Positions 8,737 through 18,321 of a DNA stretch of 64,000 nucleotides are shown here, one piece after another; the first letter of the stretch is position 1, and each line of letters starts with the position of its first letter. Made by a program: the position numbers and the translations under genes. The notes beneath the pieces are model-generated. The model made no database searches, had not been told where the DNA came from, and was given only the letters and a program-made list of their open reading frames with translations. The DNA is from Leptolyngbya sp. PCC 6406 (GTDB taxonomy: Bacteria; Cyanobacteriota; Cyanobacteriia; Phormidesmidales; Phormidesmidaceae), in contig NZ_KI913949.1 of the NCBI RefSeq assembly GCF_000332095.2, positions 2,907,718-2,971,717 on the forward strand, in the 5' to 3' direction.

Positions 8737-8963
8737 AGCTTCATGAACACGACTTGGAAGGTTATGGCTTGAGACGAGCTGAAAAGCCTGCTACGTCGTT
8801 GTCTTCATACAGACACCCAGTTCCCTGAGGGGAGTCGTTGGCTTTGCTGCCCGAGGGGCTAGGGAACGGCAAGAACCTGGTGGTGTGGCTGGCTTCGACT
8901 CCGCTCAGCCAGCAGTCAATGGGCTCGGTTTTCTGTAACCTTCCAAGTTGTGTCATGAAAGCT
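8737..8963. repeat. MITE-like element, 227 bp, about 27-bp imperfect terminal inverted repeats
   Basis: The left end (8737-8763) and right end (8937-8963) are imperfect inverted copies sharing ...CGACTTGGAAGGTT / AACCTTCCAAGTTG..., with a few mismatches and one shifted base. The interior contains a smaller hairpin (CTGGCTTCGACTCCGCTCAG..., about 8888-8914). No transposase gene fits inside. The palindromic array at 8611 abuts its left end. Confidence 0.55.
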
Positions 8964-8983
8964 TTATAGACGAACGTAGACTA

Positions 8984-9031
8984 AGAAAAAATGATGAGTT
9001 TCGTAGGAGTTGGGCAGTGCCCAACTCCTAC
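8984..9031 (-). terminator. Candidate terminator of trpE
   Basis: A perfect 13-bp stem (9003-9015 with 9019-9031, loop AGT) lies 13 bp after the trpE stop. On the minus strand a run of six T follows at 8991-8986, somewhat far from the stem. It may instead be a dispersed palindrome of the GTTGGGCAxTGCCCAAC kind. Confidence 0.45.
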
Positions 9032-9043
9032 CTATACAACTCT

Positions 9044-10582
9044 TCAGGGTTGCCGTAGACAGCGGATCGCCTCCAACATGCCTCGGGCCTTGTTCAGAGT
9101 TTCCTGGAACTCGCTCTCAGGCACCGAATCCGCCACCAAGCCCGCTCCCGCCTGAACACTGATCTGCCACTGGTCAGGCCCCTGAGCCTGGGCAAACATT
9201 GTCCGGATCGTGATGGCGGTATTGAGCTGCCCCTCAAAGTCGTAGTAGCCGTAGACTCCAGAGTATGGCCCCCGGCGATCGGGCTCCAGAGCATTGATGA
9301 TCTGCATGGCGCGAATTTTGGGAGCCCCACTGACGGTACCCGCTGGGAAGCAAGCTTTCAGTAGATCCCAGGCGGTTTTCTCCGGGGCGAGGTGGCCCAC
9401 CACGTTGCTGACGATGTGCATAACGTGGGAATAGCGCTCGATCACCATCAGTTCGTCCACCCGCACCGTACCACTGGCGCAGACCCGACCCAGATCATTG
9501 CGGCCTAGGTCCACCAGCATGACGTGCTCGGCAATTTCCTTGGGGTCTTGGAGCAAATCCTGGGCTAGGGCTTCATCAGCGGCGGGGGTCTGACCTCGGG
9601 GCCGCGTCCCGGCAATGGGGCGCACAGTGGCCACCATGGGGGCTCCCGGCTCATCGCTGTACTCCGCCTTCACCATTACCTCCGGGCTGGAGCCAATCAT
9701 CTGCCAGTCTCGGAAGTGGAAGTAGGCCATGTAGGGGGAGGGGTTCACCAGCCGCAGGGAACGGTACAGGTTAAAAGGGTTGCCTTGGTAGGGCGTGGTG
9801 AGGCGCTGGGAGACCACGACCTGGAAGATATCTCCGGCGCGGATGTGGTCTTTGGCGGTGGTGACAGCTTGGCAGAAGTCTGCCTGGGTGCGGTTACTGC
9901 GATAGTTCAGGGGGGGGGCGGCGTTTTCCTCTGGGGGTTGCCAGCCGACAAGAGGGGCGAGTCCTTCCAGGGGCTGGGAAAGTTTATGGACTAGGGTTTG
10001 AATGCGATCGCAGGCTTGCTGATAAGCCCGTGTCACCGTCTGCCCCGGAGCCCGCAGATCAGCGTAGGCAATGATCCAAATTTTGCGTTTCACCTGATCA
10101 AAGATCAGGAGATTATCCACCTGCATCCAGAGACCATCGGGAAGATCAGTGTCGGTGCGATCGTGGATGGGGACCGTCGGCTCAATCCACTGAATCAGCT
10201 CATAGCCCCAGAAGCCAAACAGGCCACCGATGCCGGGGGGTAACTGGGGCAGTTTCACAGGCTGGTAGGGAGCAAGGCACTGGGGCAGAATCTCAAAGGG
10301 ATTGCCCTCATAGGTCTTGGCGGTGCCATCCCGATAGGTTTGGGTGGTCACAGCCCCCCGCGTTTCCAGTACCCACAGGGGATCGCACCCCAGCAGACTA
10401 TAGCGCCCCAGGTTTTCTCCACCTTCTACCGACTCCAGCAGAAAGCTGTAGGGTTGCCCGTTACAGACCTTGTGCCACGCGGAAACAGGGGTGTCGAGGT
10501 CGGCGGCTAGCTCTTGGTACACCGGAACAAAGTTGCCCTGAGTAGCGAGATGGATGAATTGGTCAAGGGAGGGAGAAACCAT
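9044..10582 (-). CDS. trpE: Anthranilate synthase component I
   Basis: 512 aa, the normal length. TrpE makes anthranilate from chorismate, using ammonia delivered by the TrpG glutaminase, the first step of tryptophan synthesis in the cytosol. The N-terminal region contains the 'LLES' element that binds the feedback inhibitor tryptophan ('YSFLLESVEGGENLGRYS'). The C-terminal chorismate-binding domain has 'PSPYMAYFHF', 'PIAGTRPRG', 'LVDLGRNDLGRV' and 'FPAGTVSGAPKIRAM'. PIAGT rather than PIKGT favours TrpE over PabB. trpG is not adjacent. It follows psaD on the same strand but a strong terminator separates them. Confidence 0.96.
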   Translation of the reverse strand: MVSPSLDQFIHLATQGNFVPVYQELAADLDTPVSAWHKVCNGQPYSFLLESVEGGENLGRYSLLGCDPLWVLETRGAVTTQTYRDGTAKTYEGNPFEILPQCLAPYQPVKLPQLPPGIGGLFGFWGYELIQWIEPTVPIHDRTDTDLPDGLWMQVDNLLIFDQVKRKIWIIAYADLRAPGQTVTRAYQQACDRIQTLVHKLSQPLEGLAPLVGWQPPEENAAPPLNYRSNRTQADFCQAVTTAKDHIRAGDIFQVVVSQRLTTPYQGNPFNLYRSLRLVNPSPYMAYFHFRDWQMIGSSPEVMVKAEYSDEPGAPMVATVRPIAGTRPRGQTPAADEALAQDLLQDPKEIAEHVMLVDLGRNDLGRVCASGTVRVDELMVIERYSHVMHIVSNVVGHLAPEKTAWDLLKACFPAGTVSGAPKIRAMQIINALEPDRRGPYSGVYGYYDFEGQLNTAITIRTMFAQAQGPDQWQISVQAGAGLVADSVPESEFQETLNKARGMLEAIRCLRQP

Positions 10583-10723
10583 GGTGTTGGGGGATAGGCG
10601 GAGCCCGACGGCAAAAACCCGTACAGGCTTTCTATTCTACGGGGAGTTGGGGAGGGCACTCCGACTCCATTTAGCACAGGTCCTAACTTCCTCGGCAACT
10701 GGCAACAACTCCCGCAACAAATA

Positions 10724-10760
10724 CAACAAAGGGGCTCAGCAGTGCTGAGCCCCTTTGTTG
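10724..10760 (-). terminator. Strong hairpin terminator after psaD
   Basis: An exact 18-bp inverted repeat (10724-10741 with 10743-10760) with arms beginning CAACAAAGGGGCTCAG. On the minus strand the stem ends in CCCCTTTGTTG, giving a T-rich exit. It lies about 45 bp after the psaD stop and isolates trpE from this highly expressed gene. Confidence 0.8.
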
Positions 10761-10805
10761 CCTATTTAATAGGAGGCAAGCTTATTAGGAGACAAGACCG
10801 ACGGC

Positions 10806-11234
10806 CTAGACCTCGTAGGGTTCTTTGCCGCTGAACTTGACAGTGGAAGGATCGGGATTTTTACCGATGCTGCGGCTGACGCTGCCTACGGCTTCACGAC
10901 CTTCATTTACCTTCTCAGGGAAGACGCCATCTGCGGGGTGCAGATACTGGGTTTCACCGTTGGGGTAGATTCGATAGATTTTGTAGTCTACAATCTTGGG
11001 CTTGAACTTGGTCCGAAGTTGGGTGCCCAATGCTAAACACTGTTCCTTACGGGCCAGATACAGTAGGTTTTCCCCTTCGTTCATAATCGCCGCGCCACCA
11101 GTGGGCAGTTCAAACACCTGCTCCTGAGTACTGGTCCAAGTGATGGCGTATTTTTCCTCTACAGCTGCCTTGGTCAGTAGGCCCCCGGTGCTGCCGCCGA
11201 AAATAGGAGTTTGGCCAGTCAGAGTTTCTGCCAT
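10806..11234 (-). CDS. psaD: Photosystem I subunit II (PsaD)
   Basis: 142 aa, the usual cyanobacterial length. PsaD is a peripheral stromal-side subunit of photosystem I that docks ferredoxin and stabilises PsaC. Conserved stretches are visible: '[16 protein letters not shown]', '[10 protein letters not shown]', '[30 protein letters not shown]', '[12 protein letters not shown]'-like '[25 protein letters not shown]' and '[14 protein letters not shown]'. It is monocistronic, with a strong terminator behind it. The 117-bp gap to the upstream kinase stop must hold its promoter. It is also the clearest marker that the organism is oxygenic. Confidence 0.98.
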   Translation of the reverse strand: MAETLTGQTPIFGGSTGGLLTKAAVEEKYAITWTSTQEQVFELPTGGAAIMNEGENLLYLARKEQCLALGTQLRTKFKPKIVDYKIYRIYPNGETQYLHPADGVFPEKVNEGREAVGSVSRSIGKNPDPSTVKFSGKEPYEV

Positions 11235-11351
11235 GAATGCTATCTCTCAACCATTTTGACGGCATCGTATCACCGGCTACGGGGGCGTTTATCGACTTAT
11301 TGAGGAAGTGTAACAGTTCTTCAGATGGGGGGACTAGGACTCGCGATGCTC

Positions 11352-13400
11352 TCAGGCTGGCTTTTGACCATCGCGGTTTTTGGCGGCGGTTGTCCGGCCC
11401 TTGCGCGGAGCACGACGGGCGGGCAGGCTGGCCTGTCCCTCGGCAATGGGTAGGGTGAAGTGGAACTGACTGCCCTGATCCTTACCGCCGGAGGTAGCCC
11501 AGATCTGACCCTTGAGCCCTTCCACAATCTGGCGACACATGGCGAGGCCCAGACCAGTGCCGCCAGCAGTGCGGCGCAGAGCTCCTTCCTCTTGGTAAAA
11601 ACGATCGAAAACCGTCTCTAGGCGGTGGGCTTCAATGCCGCGCCCGGTGTCGATGACCGTCACCTGGAGCGTGCGGGGATCCTGTTGCTGAGCTTGGAGG
11701 GTGATGGTACCACTGGGGTCGGTAAATTTACAGGCATTGTCCAGGAGTTTGACAATGACCTCGACTACCCACTCGCCATCGGCCCACACGAGGGGAAGAC
11801 GGCGAGGCAGGTCCACCACGAGGTGGGGACAGGTTTCTCCTTGACCATGGCGGGCCTGGATGCTGCTCAAGGCCAGATCGATACATTCTCCAATGGCAAG
11901 GGCCTCTAAGTTCCACTCGATGCGTCCACTCTCTAGGCGCGACAGGGTGAGGAAGTCCTGCACCAGTTTACGCATCCGTTCTGCATCCTTCAGGGCTGAG
12001 GTAAGCATGATGGAGCGCAGTTCCTGGGGCATATCCGGCTCTGCTTCTAGGCTCTCCAGACAGACCTGAATGGTAGAGAGGGGAGTGCGTAACTCGTGGC
12101 CCGTGATGGCAATTAGGTTGCTGCGGGTGCTTTCTAGGGCAGCAAGCTGCTGGTTCAGATCCTGAAGGTGGGCGTAGGCATCGGCCTGGATGATGGCGAC
12201 GCTGAGTTGAGCGGCGACGGACTCTACTAGGGCAATATCGTCATCATTCCAGGTGTAGCTGCCGGACTGGCAATGGTGGATTTCAATAACTCCCAGGAGC
12301 CGCTGTTGGTAGAGTAAGGGCACCATCAGCCAGGATCGGATTTGCCACTGCTCCATCAGGGGGACTAAGGGCAGCAGGTCGGCAGCCAGATCGGGGTCGG
12401 CAGCTTGGGTATCGGCGATGGCTAGGGTTTCGCGATCGCGGCGTAGTCGTTGCAGTAGAGGATGATCTGTCAGGGGCCATACCTGATCCTGGAGGGACGA
12501 GACCTGGGGTTCACGGTGCTCGTACTGGATTTGAACCTGCTCCTCTGCGCCGTAGCAACGGTAGACGATACAACGGCAGACCCCCAGTGCCTGACCGACT
12601 TCTCGCACTGCAATCTGAAAGATTTCTTCGGGGTTGAGAGAGCGGCGGATAGCGGCAGTGATGGAGTTCACCAGTCGTGCCCGTCGCTCTTGGTTCGCGA
12701 TCGCTTTGTAGGTTTTCAGCAGCTTGTACTGCCCCGCCTGGAGGTAGGTTACCAATCGTTGGGTAAAGGGATCGGTCCCTGGCCCCGATAACTCGGCAAA
12801 ATTAGGCACCACCCTGGTTTTCAAGTAATGATCACGGGCGATGGCTAGCTTGGCAGACAACTCGGGGCGATAGGACTCAATGCGGTCCAGCAACAGGGCA
12901 GCGGCTTCCTGGGTCACCCCTCGATCGGGGCTCCAAATGCCCTCAAAGCGGCGAGTTTGTTCTAGGGCTGGCCCTGTGGGACTGCGCTCTACTAGGGGAG
13001 CGGGAGCCCGCTCGCGACAGATCAGACAGGCGCTATAATGTGCCCCCATCACCACCAGATGCCATTCCTGGGTGAGGCCATCGTCTGGGGTAAAAGCAAT
13101 GGTTTCGTAGTGGCTAGAACTGTTCTCAAAGCTGGTCCCCGCTGCCGACAGCACATAGACCTGATCCGTGAGCTGGGCAATGCGCTGGTAGCGGCTGGCT
13201 TCCTGGCGATAGAAACGTGCCTGTTGAAAACTGGCAATGACTAGGGGCTGATCCATTGCTCCCTGATCAGTGGTCCCCGCCAACACCTGGTCTTCCATCG
13301 CGTGGGACAGGGCTGTGAGAGAGGTTTTGAAAAAAAGTTGCGATCGCAGTTGAGGAATAGCCCTCAACAGCTCGTCCACAACAGCATCGGAATTGCTCAT
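11352..13400 (-). CDS. DICT-GAF sensor histidine kinase
   Basis: 682 aa. Residues about 20-185 form a DICT domain ('FFKTSLTALSHAMEDQ', 'VIASFQQARFYRQEASRYQRIA', 'LVVMGAHYSACLICRE'), a sensory module common in cyanobacterial kinases and cyclases. Residues 245-405 are a GAF domain. The kinase core follows: HisKA with H435 in 'AITGHELRTPLST', N-box around N555 ('VKLLDNACKFT'), G1 'DTGRGIE' (584-590) and G2 'GGTGLGLAM' (613-621). There are no transmembrane segments, so it is cytosolic. The stimulus and the partner response regulator are not evident; no regulator gene is adjacent. Confidence 0.92.
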   Translation of the reverse strand: MSNSDAVVDELLRAIPQLRSQLFFKTSLTALSHAMEDQVLAGTTDQGAMDQPLVIASFQQARFYRQEASRYQRIAQLTDQVYVLSAAGTSFENSSSHYETIAFTPDDGLTQEWHLVVMGAHYSACLICRERAPAPLVERSPTGPALEQTRRFEGIWSPDRGVTQEAAALLLDRIESYRPELSAKLAIARDHYLKTRVVPNFAELSGPGTDPFTQRLVTYLQAGQYKLLKTYKAIANQERRARLVNSITAAIRRSLNPEEIFQIAVREVGQALGVCRCIVYRCYGAEEQVQIQYEHREPQVSSLQDQVWPLTDHPLLQRLRRDRETLAIADTQAADPDLAADLLPLVPLMEQWQIRSWLMVPLLYQQRLLGVIEIHHCQSGSYTWNDDDIALVESVAAQLSVAIIQADAYAHLQDLNQQLAALESTRSNLIAITGHELRTPLSTIQVCLESLEAEPDMPQELRSIMLTSALKDAERMRKLVQDFLTLSRLESGRIEWNLEALAIGECIDLALSSIQARHGQGETCPHLVVDLPRRLPLVWADGEWVVEVIVKLLDNACKFTDPSGTITLQAQQQDPRTLQVTVIDTGRGIEAHRLETVFDRFYQEEGALRRTAGGTGLGLAMCRQIVEGLKGQIWATSGGKDQGSQFHFTLPIAEGQASLPARRAPRKGRTTAAKNRDGQKPA

Positions 13401-13757
13401 GGACGGAACCGTCAGCCCAAGAAGTGGATGTCAATGGCGCGAATGAGGATGGCGCTGGTCTAGGCACCCCCTACCTTGGCCCTAAAGCCAGCGGATATTG
13501 GAGTTTTCTAGAGAATACGCCCCATCATAGGCGGCTATGGTCAGCCTAGCAGGCTAACGATACGGGGGTTAAGCATTCGTTACCAATTTCCACCTTCCTA
13601 GCCTCAACAGAGACCCAAACTATCACGGCACCCAAAAACAGGACCGCAAAAACAACCGCAAAAACAAAGGTCACTGATAAAATCAGCGACCTTTGTTTAG
13701 GACATGAATTGAGGGTTAGAAAGGAACCCTGAGTTCCTTCAACCTAAGGTCAGTAGC
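13401..13757. other. Gap between amt and the DICT kinase
   Basis: Holds the amt terminator (13662-13698) and, nearer the kinase, its presumed promoter. No open frame or RNA gene is convincing. A-rich repeats (CCGCAAAAACAA twice) at about 13645-13666 give the T-tract of the terminator. Confidence 0.5.
13662..13698 (-). terminator. Rho-independent terminator of amt
   Basis: Stem AAACAAAGGTC (13662-13672) pairs with GACCTTTGTTT (13688-13698), enclosing a second short stem CTGAT/ATCAG. On the minus strand it is followed by a T-rich tract (TTTGTTTTTGCGG). It lies 60 bp past the amt stop. Confidence 0.8.
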
Positions 13758-15236
13758 TTAGGAAACACTGCCCATATCGCTGGCATCCTTCAGGAAACCA
13801 CTGTAGGCTTCCATGCCGTGCTCGGCGATATCCAGACCCTTCATCTCCTCTTCCGGCGTCACCCGAATGCCCAGGGTGGACTTCAGCACAATCCAGAAGA
13901 TAGAAGACATGACCACGGTGAAGAGACCGTAGGACAGAATCCCTAGGATCTGAACCCCCAGTTGACCAAAACCACCACCGTAGAAGAGGCCGGACTCCAT
14001 ATTAAAGAGACCAACCGCCAAGGTGCCCCAGATGCCGTTGACCAAGTGCACAGAGATAGCGCCCACCGGGTCATCGATTTTGATGCTATCGAAGAAGCCC
14101 ACGGCGAAGACCACCAAGACACCCCCGATCAGACCAATCACGACAGCACCCAAGTAGCTAACCCCATCACACCCAGCAGTGATCGCCACCAGGCCCGCTA
14201 GGACGCCGTTGATAATCATAGACAGGTCAGGCTTGCCGCTTAGCACCCAAGCCGTGGCCGTGGCAGCAACCGCACCACCTGCAGCCGCCAAGTTGGTGGT
14301 GACCGCAATGTAAGGAACAGCGGTGCTAGCGGCCAACTCAGAACCAGGGTTGAAACCGAACCAGCCAATCCACAGAATCAAACAGCCCAACATGGCAATA
14401 CTCATGTTGTGGCCGGGGATGGCATTGACTTGGCCATCCTGGTACTTACCGATCCGAGGCCCGAGGAAGGCAGCTCCCATCAGCGCAGCCCAGCCCCCTA
14501 CGGAGTGGACAATGGTAGACCCAGCAAAGTCAGAGAATCCTAGCGCCCCCAACCAACCGTCACCATTCCAGGTCCAGCTTGCGCTAATAGGGTAGGCAAT
14601 CCCCGTTAGCAGCAGGCTGAAGATCAGGAAGTCCATGAATTTAATTCGCTCAGCCACCGCCCCGGAGACGATGGTGGCAGCAGTACCGGCGAAGGCCGCT
14701 TGGAATAGGAAAAAGACAGGTACCGTAAGACCCACACCCTCCTCTAGGGCATAGGTTTCAGGGGTCCCAGACAGGAAGAAGCCCCCCAGTCCAATCCATC
14801 CGCCAGAGGGTGCCGCCAGAAAGGAGAACCCAATGGCCCAGAAGGCCAGGGTAGCCAGGGCAAACACGATCAGGTTCTTAGCCAGAATGTTGACGGCGTT
14901 TTTCTGACGACAGAAACCCGTCTCCAACATCCCAAATCCGGCGTTCATAAAGATCACCAGAATGGCAGCAACCAGAATCCAGATATTGTCCAGAACGGTC
15001 TGCACATCTTCCGCCGTCAGCGGTTCATCTTGGGCATGGGCGGCCAAGCCCCAACCTAAGACAACTACGATCGCTAGGGGAACACAGGCCAGCCAGCCCC
15101 AGGAAAATCCCTTCCCAAAGAAGTTCTGGATTGCCCCACTAAAGTCGGGCACGTTAGCATCCCAGAAGGACGACGATTGCCGTCTCCTGGATTTAGTTCG
15201 TTTGCGTAACACTAATCTAGACATCTCGACAAACAT
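13758..15236 (-). CDS. amt: Ammonium transporter, Amt family
   Basis: 492 aa. Amt proteins are trimeric inner-membrane channels for ammonium or ammonia. A hydrophobic N-terminal segment ending '[10 protein letters not shown]' looks like a cleaved signal peptide, then come about 11 membrane helices. Landmarks are '[25 protein letters not shown]', '[22 protein letters not shown]', '[19 protein letters not shown]' (first pore histidine), '[12 protein letters not shown]' and '[18 protein letters not shown]' (second pore histidine). The start at 15236 gives a rather long basic leader; an inner ATG at 15224 is also possible. No glnK lies beside it. An NtcA-type promoter is placed at 15474-15515. 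Confidence 0.95.
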   Translation of the reverse strand: MFVEMSRLVLRKRTKSRRRQSSSFWDANVPDFSGAIQNFFGKGFSWGWLACVPLAIVVVLGWGLAAHAQDEPLTAEDVQTVLDNIWILVAAILVIFMNAGFGMLETGFCRQKNAVNILAKNLIVFALATLAFWAIGFSFLAAPSGGWIGLGGFFLSGTPETYALEEGVGLTVPVFFLFQAAFAGTAATIVSGAVAERIKFMDFLIFSLLLTGIAYPISASWTWNGDGWLGALGFSDFAGSTIVHSVGGWAALMGAAFLGPRIGKYQDGQVNAIPGHNMSIAMLGCLILWIGWFGFNPGSELAASTAVPYIAVTTNLAAAGGAVAATATAWVLSGKPDLSMIINGVLAGLVAITAGCDGVSYLGAVVIGLIGGVLVVFAVGFFDSIKIDDPVGAISVHLVNGIWGTLAVGLFNMESGLFYGGGFGQLGVQILGILSYGLFTVVMSSIFWIVLKSTLGIRVTPEEEMKGLDIAEHGMEAYSGFLKDASDMGSVS

Positions 15237-15473
15237 CCCTTCAACAGCATTTCAGACAGCAGACACAGCCTCTTCAGTCGCAATTGGCGCACCCAAGAAC
15301 GCTGGGCTGCCCGTGCAAGGAGCTCCTGGAACTTTCCAGGGTACGGAGTCAGAACTAACTGGGGGGAAGCACCCCCAGGTTCATAGTCGGCTTGAGATTG
15401 GATAACACGGGTAACCCAAGGGAAATCACCGATCAAATCCTGCTCCAATTACCGAATACCGCAAGTACACACG

Positions 15474-15515
15474 ATTCCACCAAGTCTGGGGCTGACAAGT
15501 TGTATCAGCCTATAC
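15474..15515 (-). promoter_or_regulatory. NtcA-activated promoter of amt
   Basis: A perfect NtcA box, GTA-N8-TAC (GTATCAGCCTATAC, 15502-15515). On the minus strand, 22 bases further, is the hexamer TGGAAT (15479-15474), a good match to the TAN3T -10 element. Box, spacing and orientation fit class II NtcA promoters. It lies about 240 bp upstream of amt, beyond the purE stop, so a long leader is implied. Confidence 0.7.
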
Positions 15516-15612
15516 ATTTTTGCGAGGGTGCCAGAGGTTTTGCCCAGTATGGGGGCACTCTAAGGGAATTGGAATGGGGTTAGAGGCCATCTGGGGGCGA
15601 TTATCTGGAAAT

Positions 15613-16146
15613 TTAAGAAGACTGGGCTAAATATTGCTCATATCCCAAGATTTCTAATCGGGCCTGTTTCTCCAGGACTTGCTGTTTGAGATCTTGGCGG
15701 TATTGCAGGACGCGATCGCACAATTCCCCATCATGAGTGGCCAAAATCTGTACCGCCAGAAGCCCCGCATTTTGGGCATTGCCGATGGCCACCGTCGCCA
15801 CGGGAATCCCCCCCGGCATTTGCACAATGGAATACAGAGAGTCCACCCCACTGAGGGCACGGCTCTGCACCGGAACGCCAATCACGGGCAGGGGCGACAG
15901 GGCTGCTACCATTCCCGGTAGGTGGGCCGCTCCCCCCGCCCCGGCAATGATTACCTTCAGCCCCCGAACATGGGCCTGTTGGGCGTAGTCCACCATCCGT
16001 TCTGGCGTGCGGTGGGCAGAGACAATCGCCACCTCATGGGGCACATTGAAGTCTTTGCAAATTGCGATCGCAGCCTGCATGGTGGGTAAATCGGAGTCAC
16101 TGCCCATAATGATGCCAATGAGAGGGCACGCTGGAGAAGAGGTCAT
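15613..16146 (-). CDS. purE: N5-carboxyaminoimidazole ribonucleotide mutase
   Basis: PurE converts N5-CAIR to CAIR in de novo purine synthesis. The family signatures are present: '[13 protein letters not shown]', '[10 protein letters not shown]', '[18 protein letters not shown]' and '[14 protein letters not shown]', '[27 protein letters not shown]'. I place the start at the ATG at 16146 ([11 protein letters not shown]), giving 177 aa, because the nine extra upstream codons from 16173 (MKTLFCGCA) lack conservation-like content. The gene stands alone between amt and the divergent cimA. Confidence 0.95.
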   Translation of the reverse strand: MTSSPACPLIGIIMGSDSDLPTMQAAIAICKDFNVPHEVAIVSAHRTPERMVDYAQQAHVRGLKVIIAGAGGAAHLPGMVAALSPLPVIGVPVQSRALSGVDSLYSIVQMPGGIPVATVAIGNAQNAGLLAVQILATHDGELCDRVLQYRQDLKQQVLEKQARLEILGYEQYLAQSS

Positions 16147-16472
16147 AGCACATCCGCAAAATAGGGTTTTCAAGAAAGTGGCCTATCTAGGCCAAAGAGG
16201 CGATAATACATCCCCAGCCTTTCTATCATCGTCAGCGTCAGCGTCAGATGTACTCACGGCGGTATTCATCTCAATCCCGTACGCCCTCAGGGATGTACGC
16301 AATCCAACTGCATGTCGCTATAGATGCGATATAGATGCGATCACCCTGCCGGTATCCCCCTGACAGCAACACAGGTGTTGAGGACGGGGGGCTAAAGTTT
16401 TCCCTAGAGAGCGCCTCAGTCTCCTGTCCTTATGTTCTGCTAGTAGTACTGCCCGCTGATTTCCGGATTACC
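16147..16472. other. Divergent intergenic region purE/cimA
   Basis: Promoters for both genes must lie here. A short tandem CGTCAG (three times, about 16229-16247) and the doubled GCGATATAGATGCGAT near 16325 are the only repeats. An open frame runs through from 16335 into cimA, but its codons look non-coding, so no gene is called. Confidence 0.4.
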
Positions 16473-18140
16473 ATGCCCACCCCTGAAACCTTTACCCCCA
16501 CTGCCTTTACCCCTACTGTTTGGATCTACGACACCACCCTGCGAGACGGAGCCCAGCGGGAAGGACTGGCCCTGTCTATTGAAGACAAGCTGCGGATTGC
16601 CCACAAGCTGGATGAGTTGGGGGTGCCCTTTATTGAAGGCGGGTGGCCGGGGGCAAACCCTAAGGATGTGCAGTTTTTCTGGCAACTCAAGGAGGAGCCG
16701 TTGCAACAGGCGGAGGTGGTGGCCTTTTGCTCCACCCGTCGTCCCGGTGGCAGGGCCGCTGAAGACCCGATGCTGCAACCGATTCTGGCGGCAGGAACCC
16801 GCTGGATCACCCTATTTGGCAAGTCCTGGGATCTCCATGTCACCGATGGCCTGCAAACCACCCTGGGGGAAAATCTGGCCATGATTGGGGATACGATCGC
16901 CTATCTTCGCAGCCAGGGGCGACGGGTGATCTACGATGCCGAACACTGGTTTGACGGCTACAAGGCCAACCCCGACTACGCCCTGGAAACCCTAGAGGCG
17001 GCGGTGGCAGCGGGGGCGGAATGGCTCGTGCTGTGCGACACCAATGGCGGCACCCTGCCCCATGAAGTCACCGCGATTGTACAGACGGTGCAGGACTGGC
17101 TGCAAGGACAATTCCCGGCGGGGGAACTGGGGCGTCTTCCTTGCTTGGGTATCCACACCCACAATGATGCGGGGACGGCGGTGGCCAATGCTCTCGCGGC
17201 GGTGATAGCGGGGGCGACGATGGTGCAGGGCACGATGAACGGCTATGGTGAGCGCTGCGGGAATGCTAACCTCTGTTCTGTGATGCCCAACTTGCAACTC
17301 AAGTTGGGGAAACCCTGTCTACCCCCAGAACGCCTCGCCACCCTGGCGGACACCAGCCGTTTGATCAGCGAAGTGGTGAATCTGGCTCCCGATGACCATG
17401 CTCCCTTTGTGGGGCTGTCGGCCTTTGCCCACAAGGGGGGCATCCATGTCAGCGCGGTGGAAAAAAATTCCAAAACCTATGAGCACATTGCCCCGGAGGC
17501 GGTGGGGAATCGGCGGCGCATTGTGATCTCGGAGCAGGCGGGGCTGAGCAATATCTTGGCCAAGGCCCGCAGTTTTGGCATTGAGCTGAACAAGCAAGAT
17601 CCGGCCTCGCGCCAACTCCTGAGCCGGATGAAGGTTTTGGAGAATGAGGGCTATCAGTTTGAGGCGGCGGAGGCCAGTTTTGAGCTGTTGATGCGGGAGG
17701 TGCTGGGGCAGCGACGGCGGTTCTTTGACCTGAAGGGGTTCCAAGTTCACTGCGATCGCGCTGCCGATGGTGCAGCCGAGAGTACCCGTTCCCTGGCTAC
17801 GGTGAAGGTCCAGGTAGAGGGAGAAGAAATCCTCGCCGCCGCCGAGGGTAACGGTCCCGTCTCGGCCCTGGATACGGCTCTGCGGAAGGCTCTGACTACT
17901 TTTTATCCTGCGATCGCAAAGTTTCACCTCAGCGACTACAAGGTGCGGATTCTGGATGGACGAGCGGGCACCGCCGCCAAGACCCGAGTGCTGCTAGAGT
18001 CCAGCGACGGTCACCAGCGTTGGACCACCCTCGGGGTGTCCGGCAACATCATCGAAGCCTCCTACCAAGCGGTGGTGGAGGGACTGGAATATGGTCTGAT
18101 GCTGCAAGAGACATTCGCCGCTGACCCGCTAGTCCTTTAA
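16473..18140 (+). CDS. cimA: Citramalate synthase (LeuA-like)
   Basis: 555 aa from the ATG at 16473 (MPTPETF). CimA condenses acetyl-CoA with pyruvate to (R)-citramalate, opening the threonine-independent route to 2-oxobutyrate for isoleucine. The HMGL-like TIM barrel begins 'VWIYDTTLRDGAQREGLALS' and includes 'IEGGWPGANPKD', 'LCDTNGGTLPHEV' and the metal-ligand 'GIHTHNDAGTAVANALAAV', then 'GTMNGYGERCGNANLCSV'. 'IEGGWPG' and the overall length fit the CimA branch (TIGR00977 type) rather than LeuA. The C-terminal LeuA-type dimer domain (about 420-550, 'VKVQVEGEEILAAAEGNGPVSALDTALRKAL') provides the feedback site. Confidence 0.93.
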   Translation: MPTPETFTPTAFTPTVWIYDTTLRDGAQREGLALSIEDKLRIAHKLDELGVPFIEGGWPGANPKDVQFFWQLKEEPLQQAEVVAFCSTRRPGGRAAEDPMLQPILAAGTRWITLFGKSWDLHVTDGLQTTLGENLAMIGDTIAYLRSQGRRVIYDAEHWFDGYKANPDYALETLEAAVAAGAEWLVLCDTNGGTLPHEVTAIVQTVQDWLQGQFPAGELGRLPCLGIHTHNDAGTAVANALAAVIAGATMVQGTMNGYGERCGNANLCSVMPNLQLKLGKPCLPPERLATLADTSRLISEVVNLAPDDHAPFVGLSAFAHKGGIHVSAVEKNSKTYEHIAPEAVGNRRRIVISEQAGLSNILAKARSFGIELNKQDPASRQLLSRMKVLENEGYQFEAAEASFELLMREVLGQRRRFFDLKGFQVHCDRAADGAAESTRSLATVKVQVEGEEILAAAEGNGPVSALDTALRKALTTFYPAIAKFHLSDYKVRILDGRAGTAAKTRVLLESSDGHQRWTTLGVSGNIIEASYQAVVEGLEYGLMLQETFAADPLVL

Positions 18141-18321
18141 GCGGATTGGAGTTGCAGGGTAAATCTGCACCCGCGCAGGAACCCGGATCCTTTCATGGGC
18201 AATTCTTGTGGGTCAGGCAAAATGCCTGACCATGGACAGCCGGGACGGCTATCCCACGTTATTTGATCTCTAACGCCTTAGAGAACGCCTTAGAGAACGA
18301 GGGCCACTGTCATAGAGCGTG

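Noticed and set aside
8762-8956. 64-aa minus-strand open frame
   Set aside because: It lies wholly inside the MITE-like element and its ends follow the inverted repeats, so it is not a gene.
16335-16472. N-terminal extension of cimA
   Set aside because: The 46 codons before 16473 contain no family-like sequence, and the family normally begins just before the TTLRDG motif.
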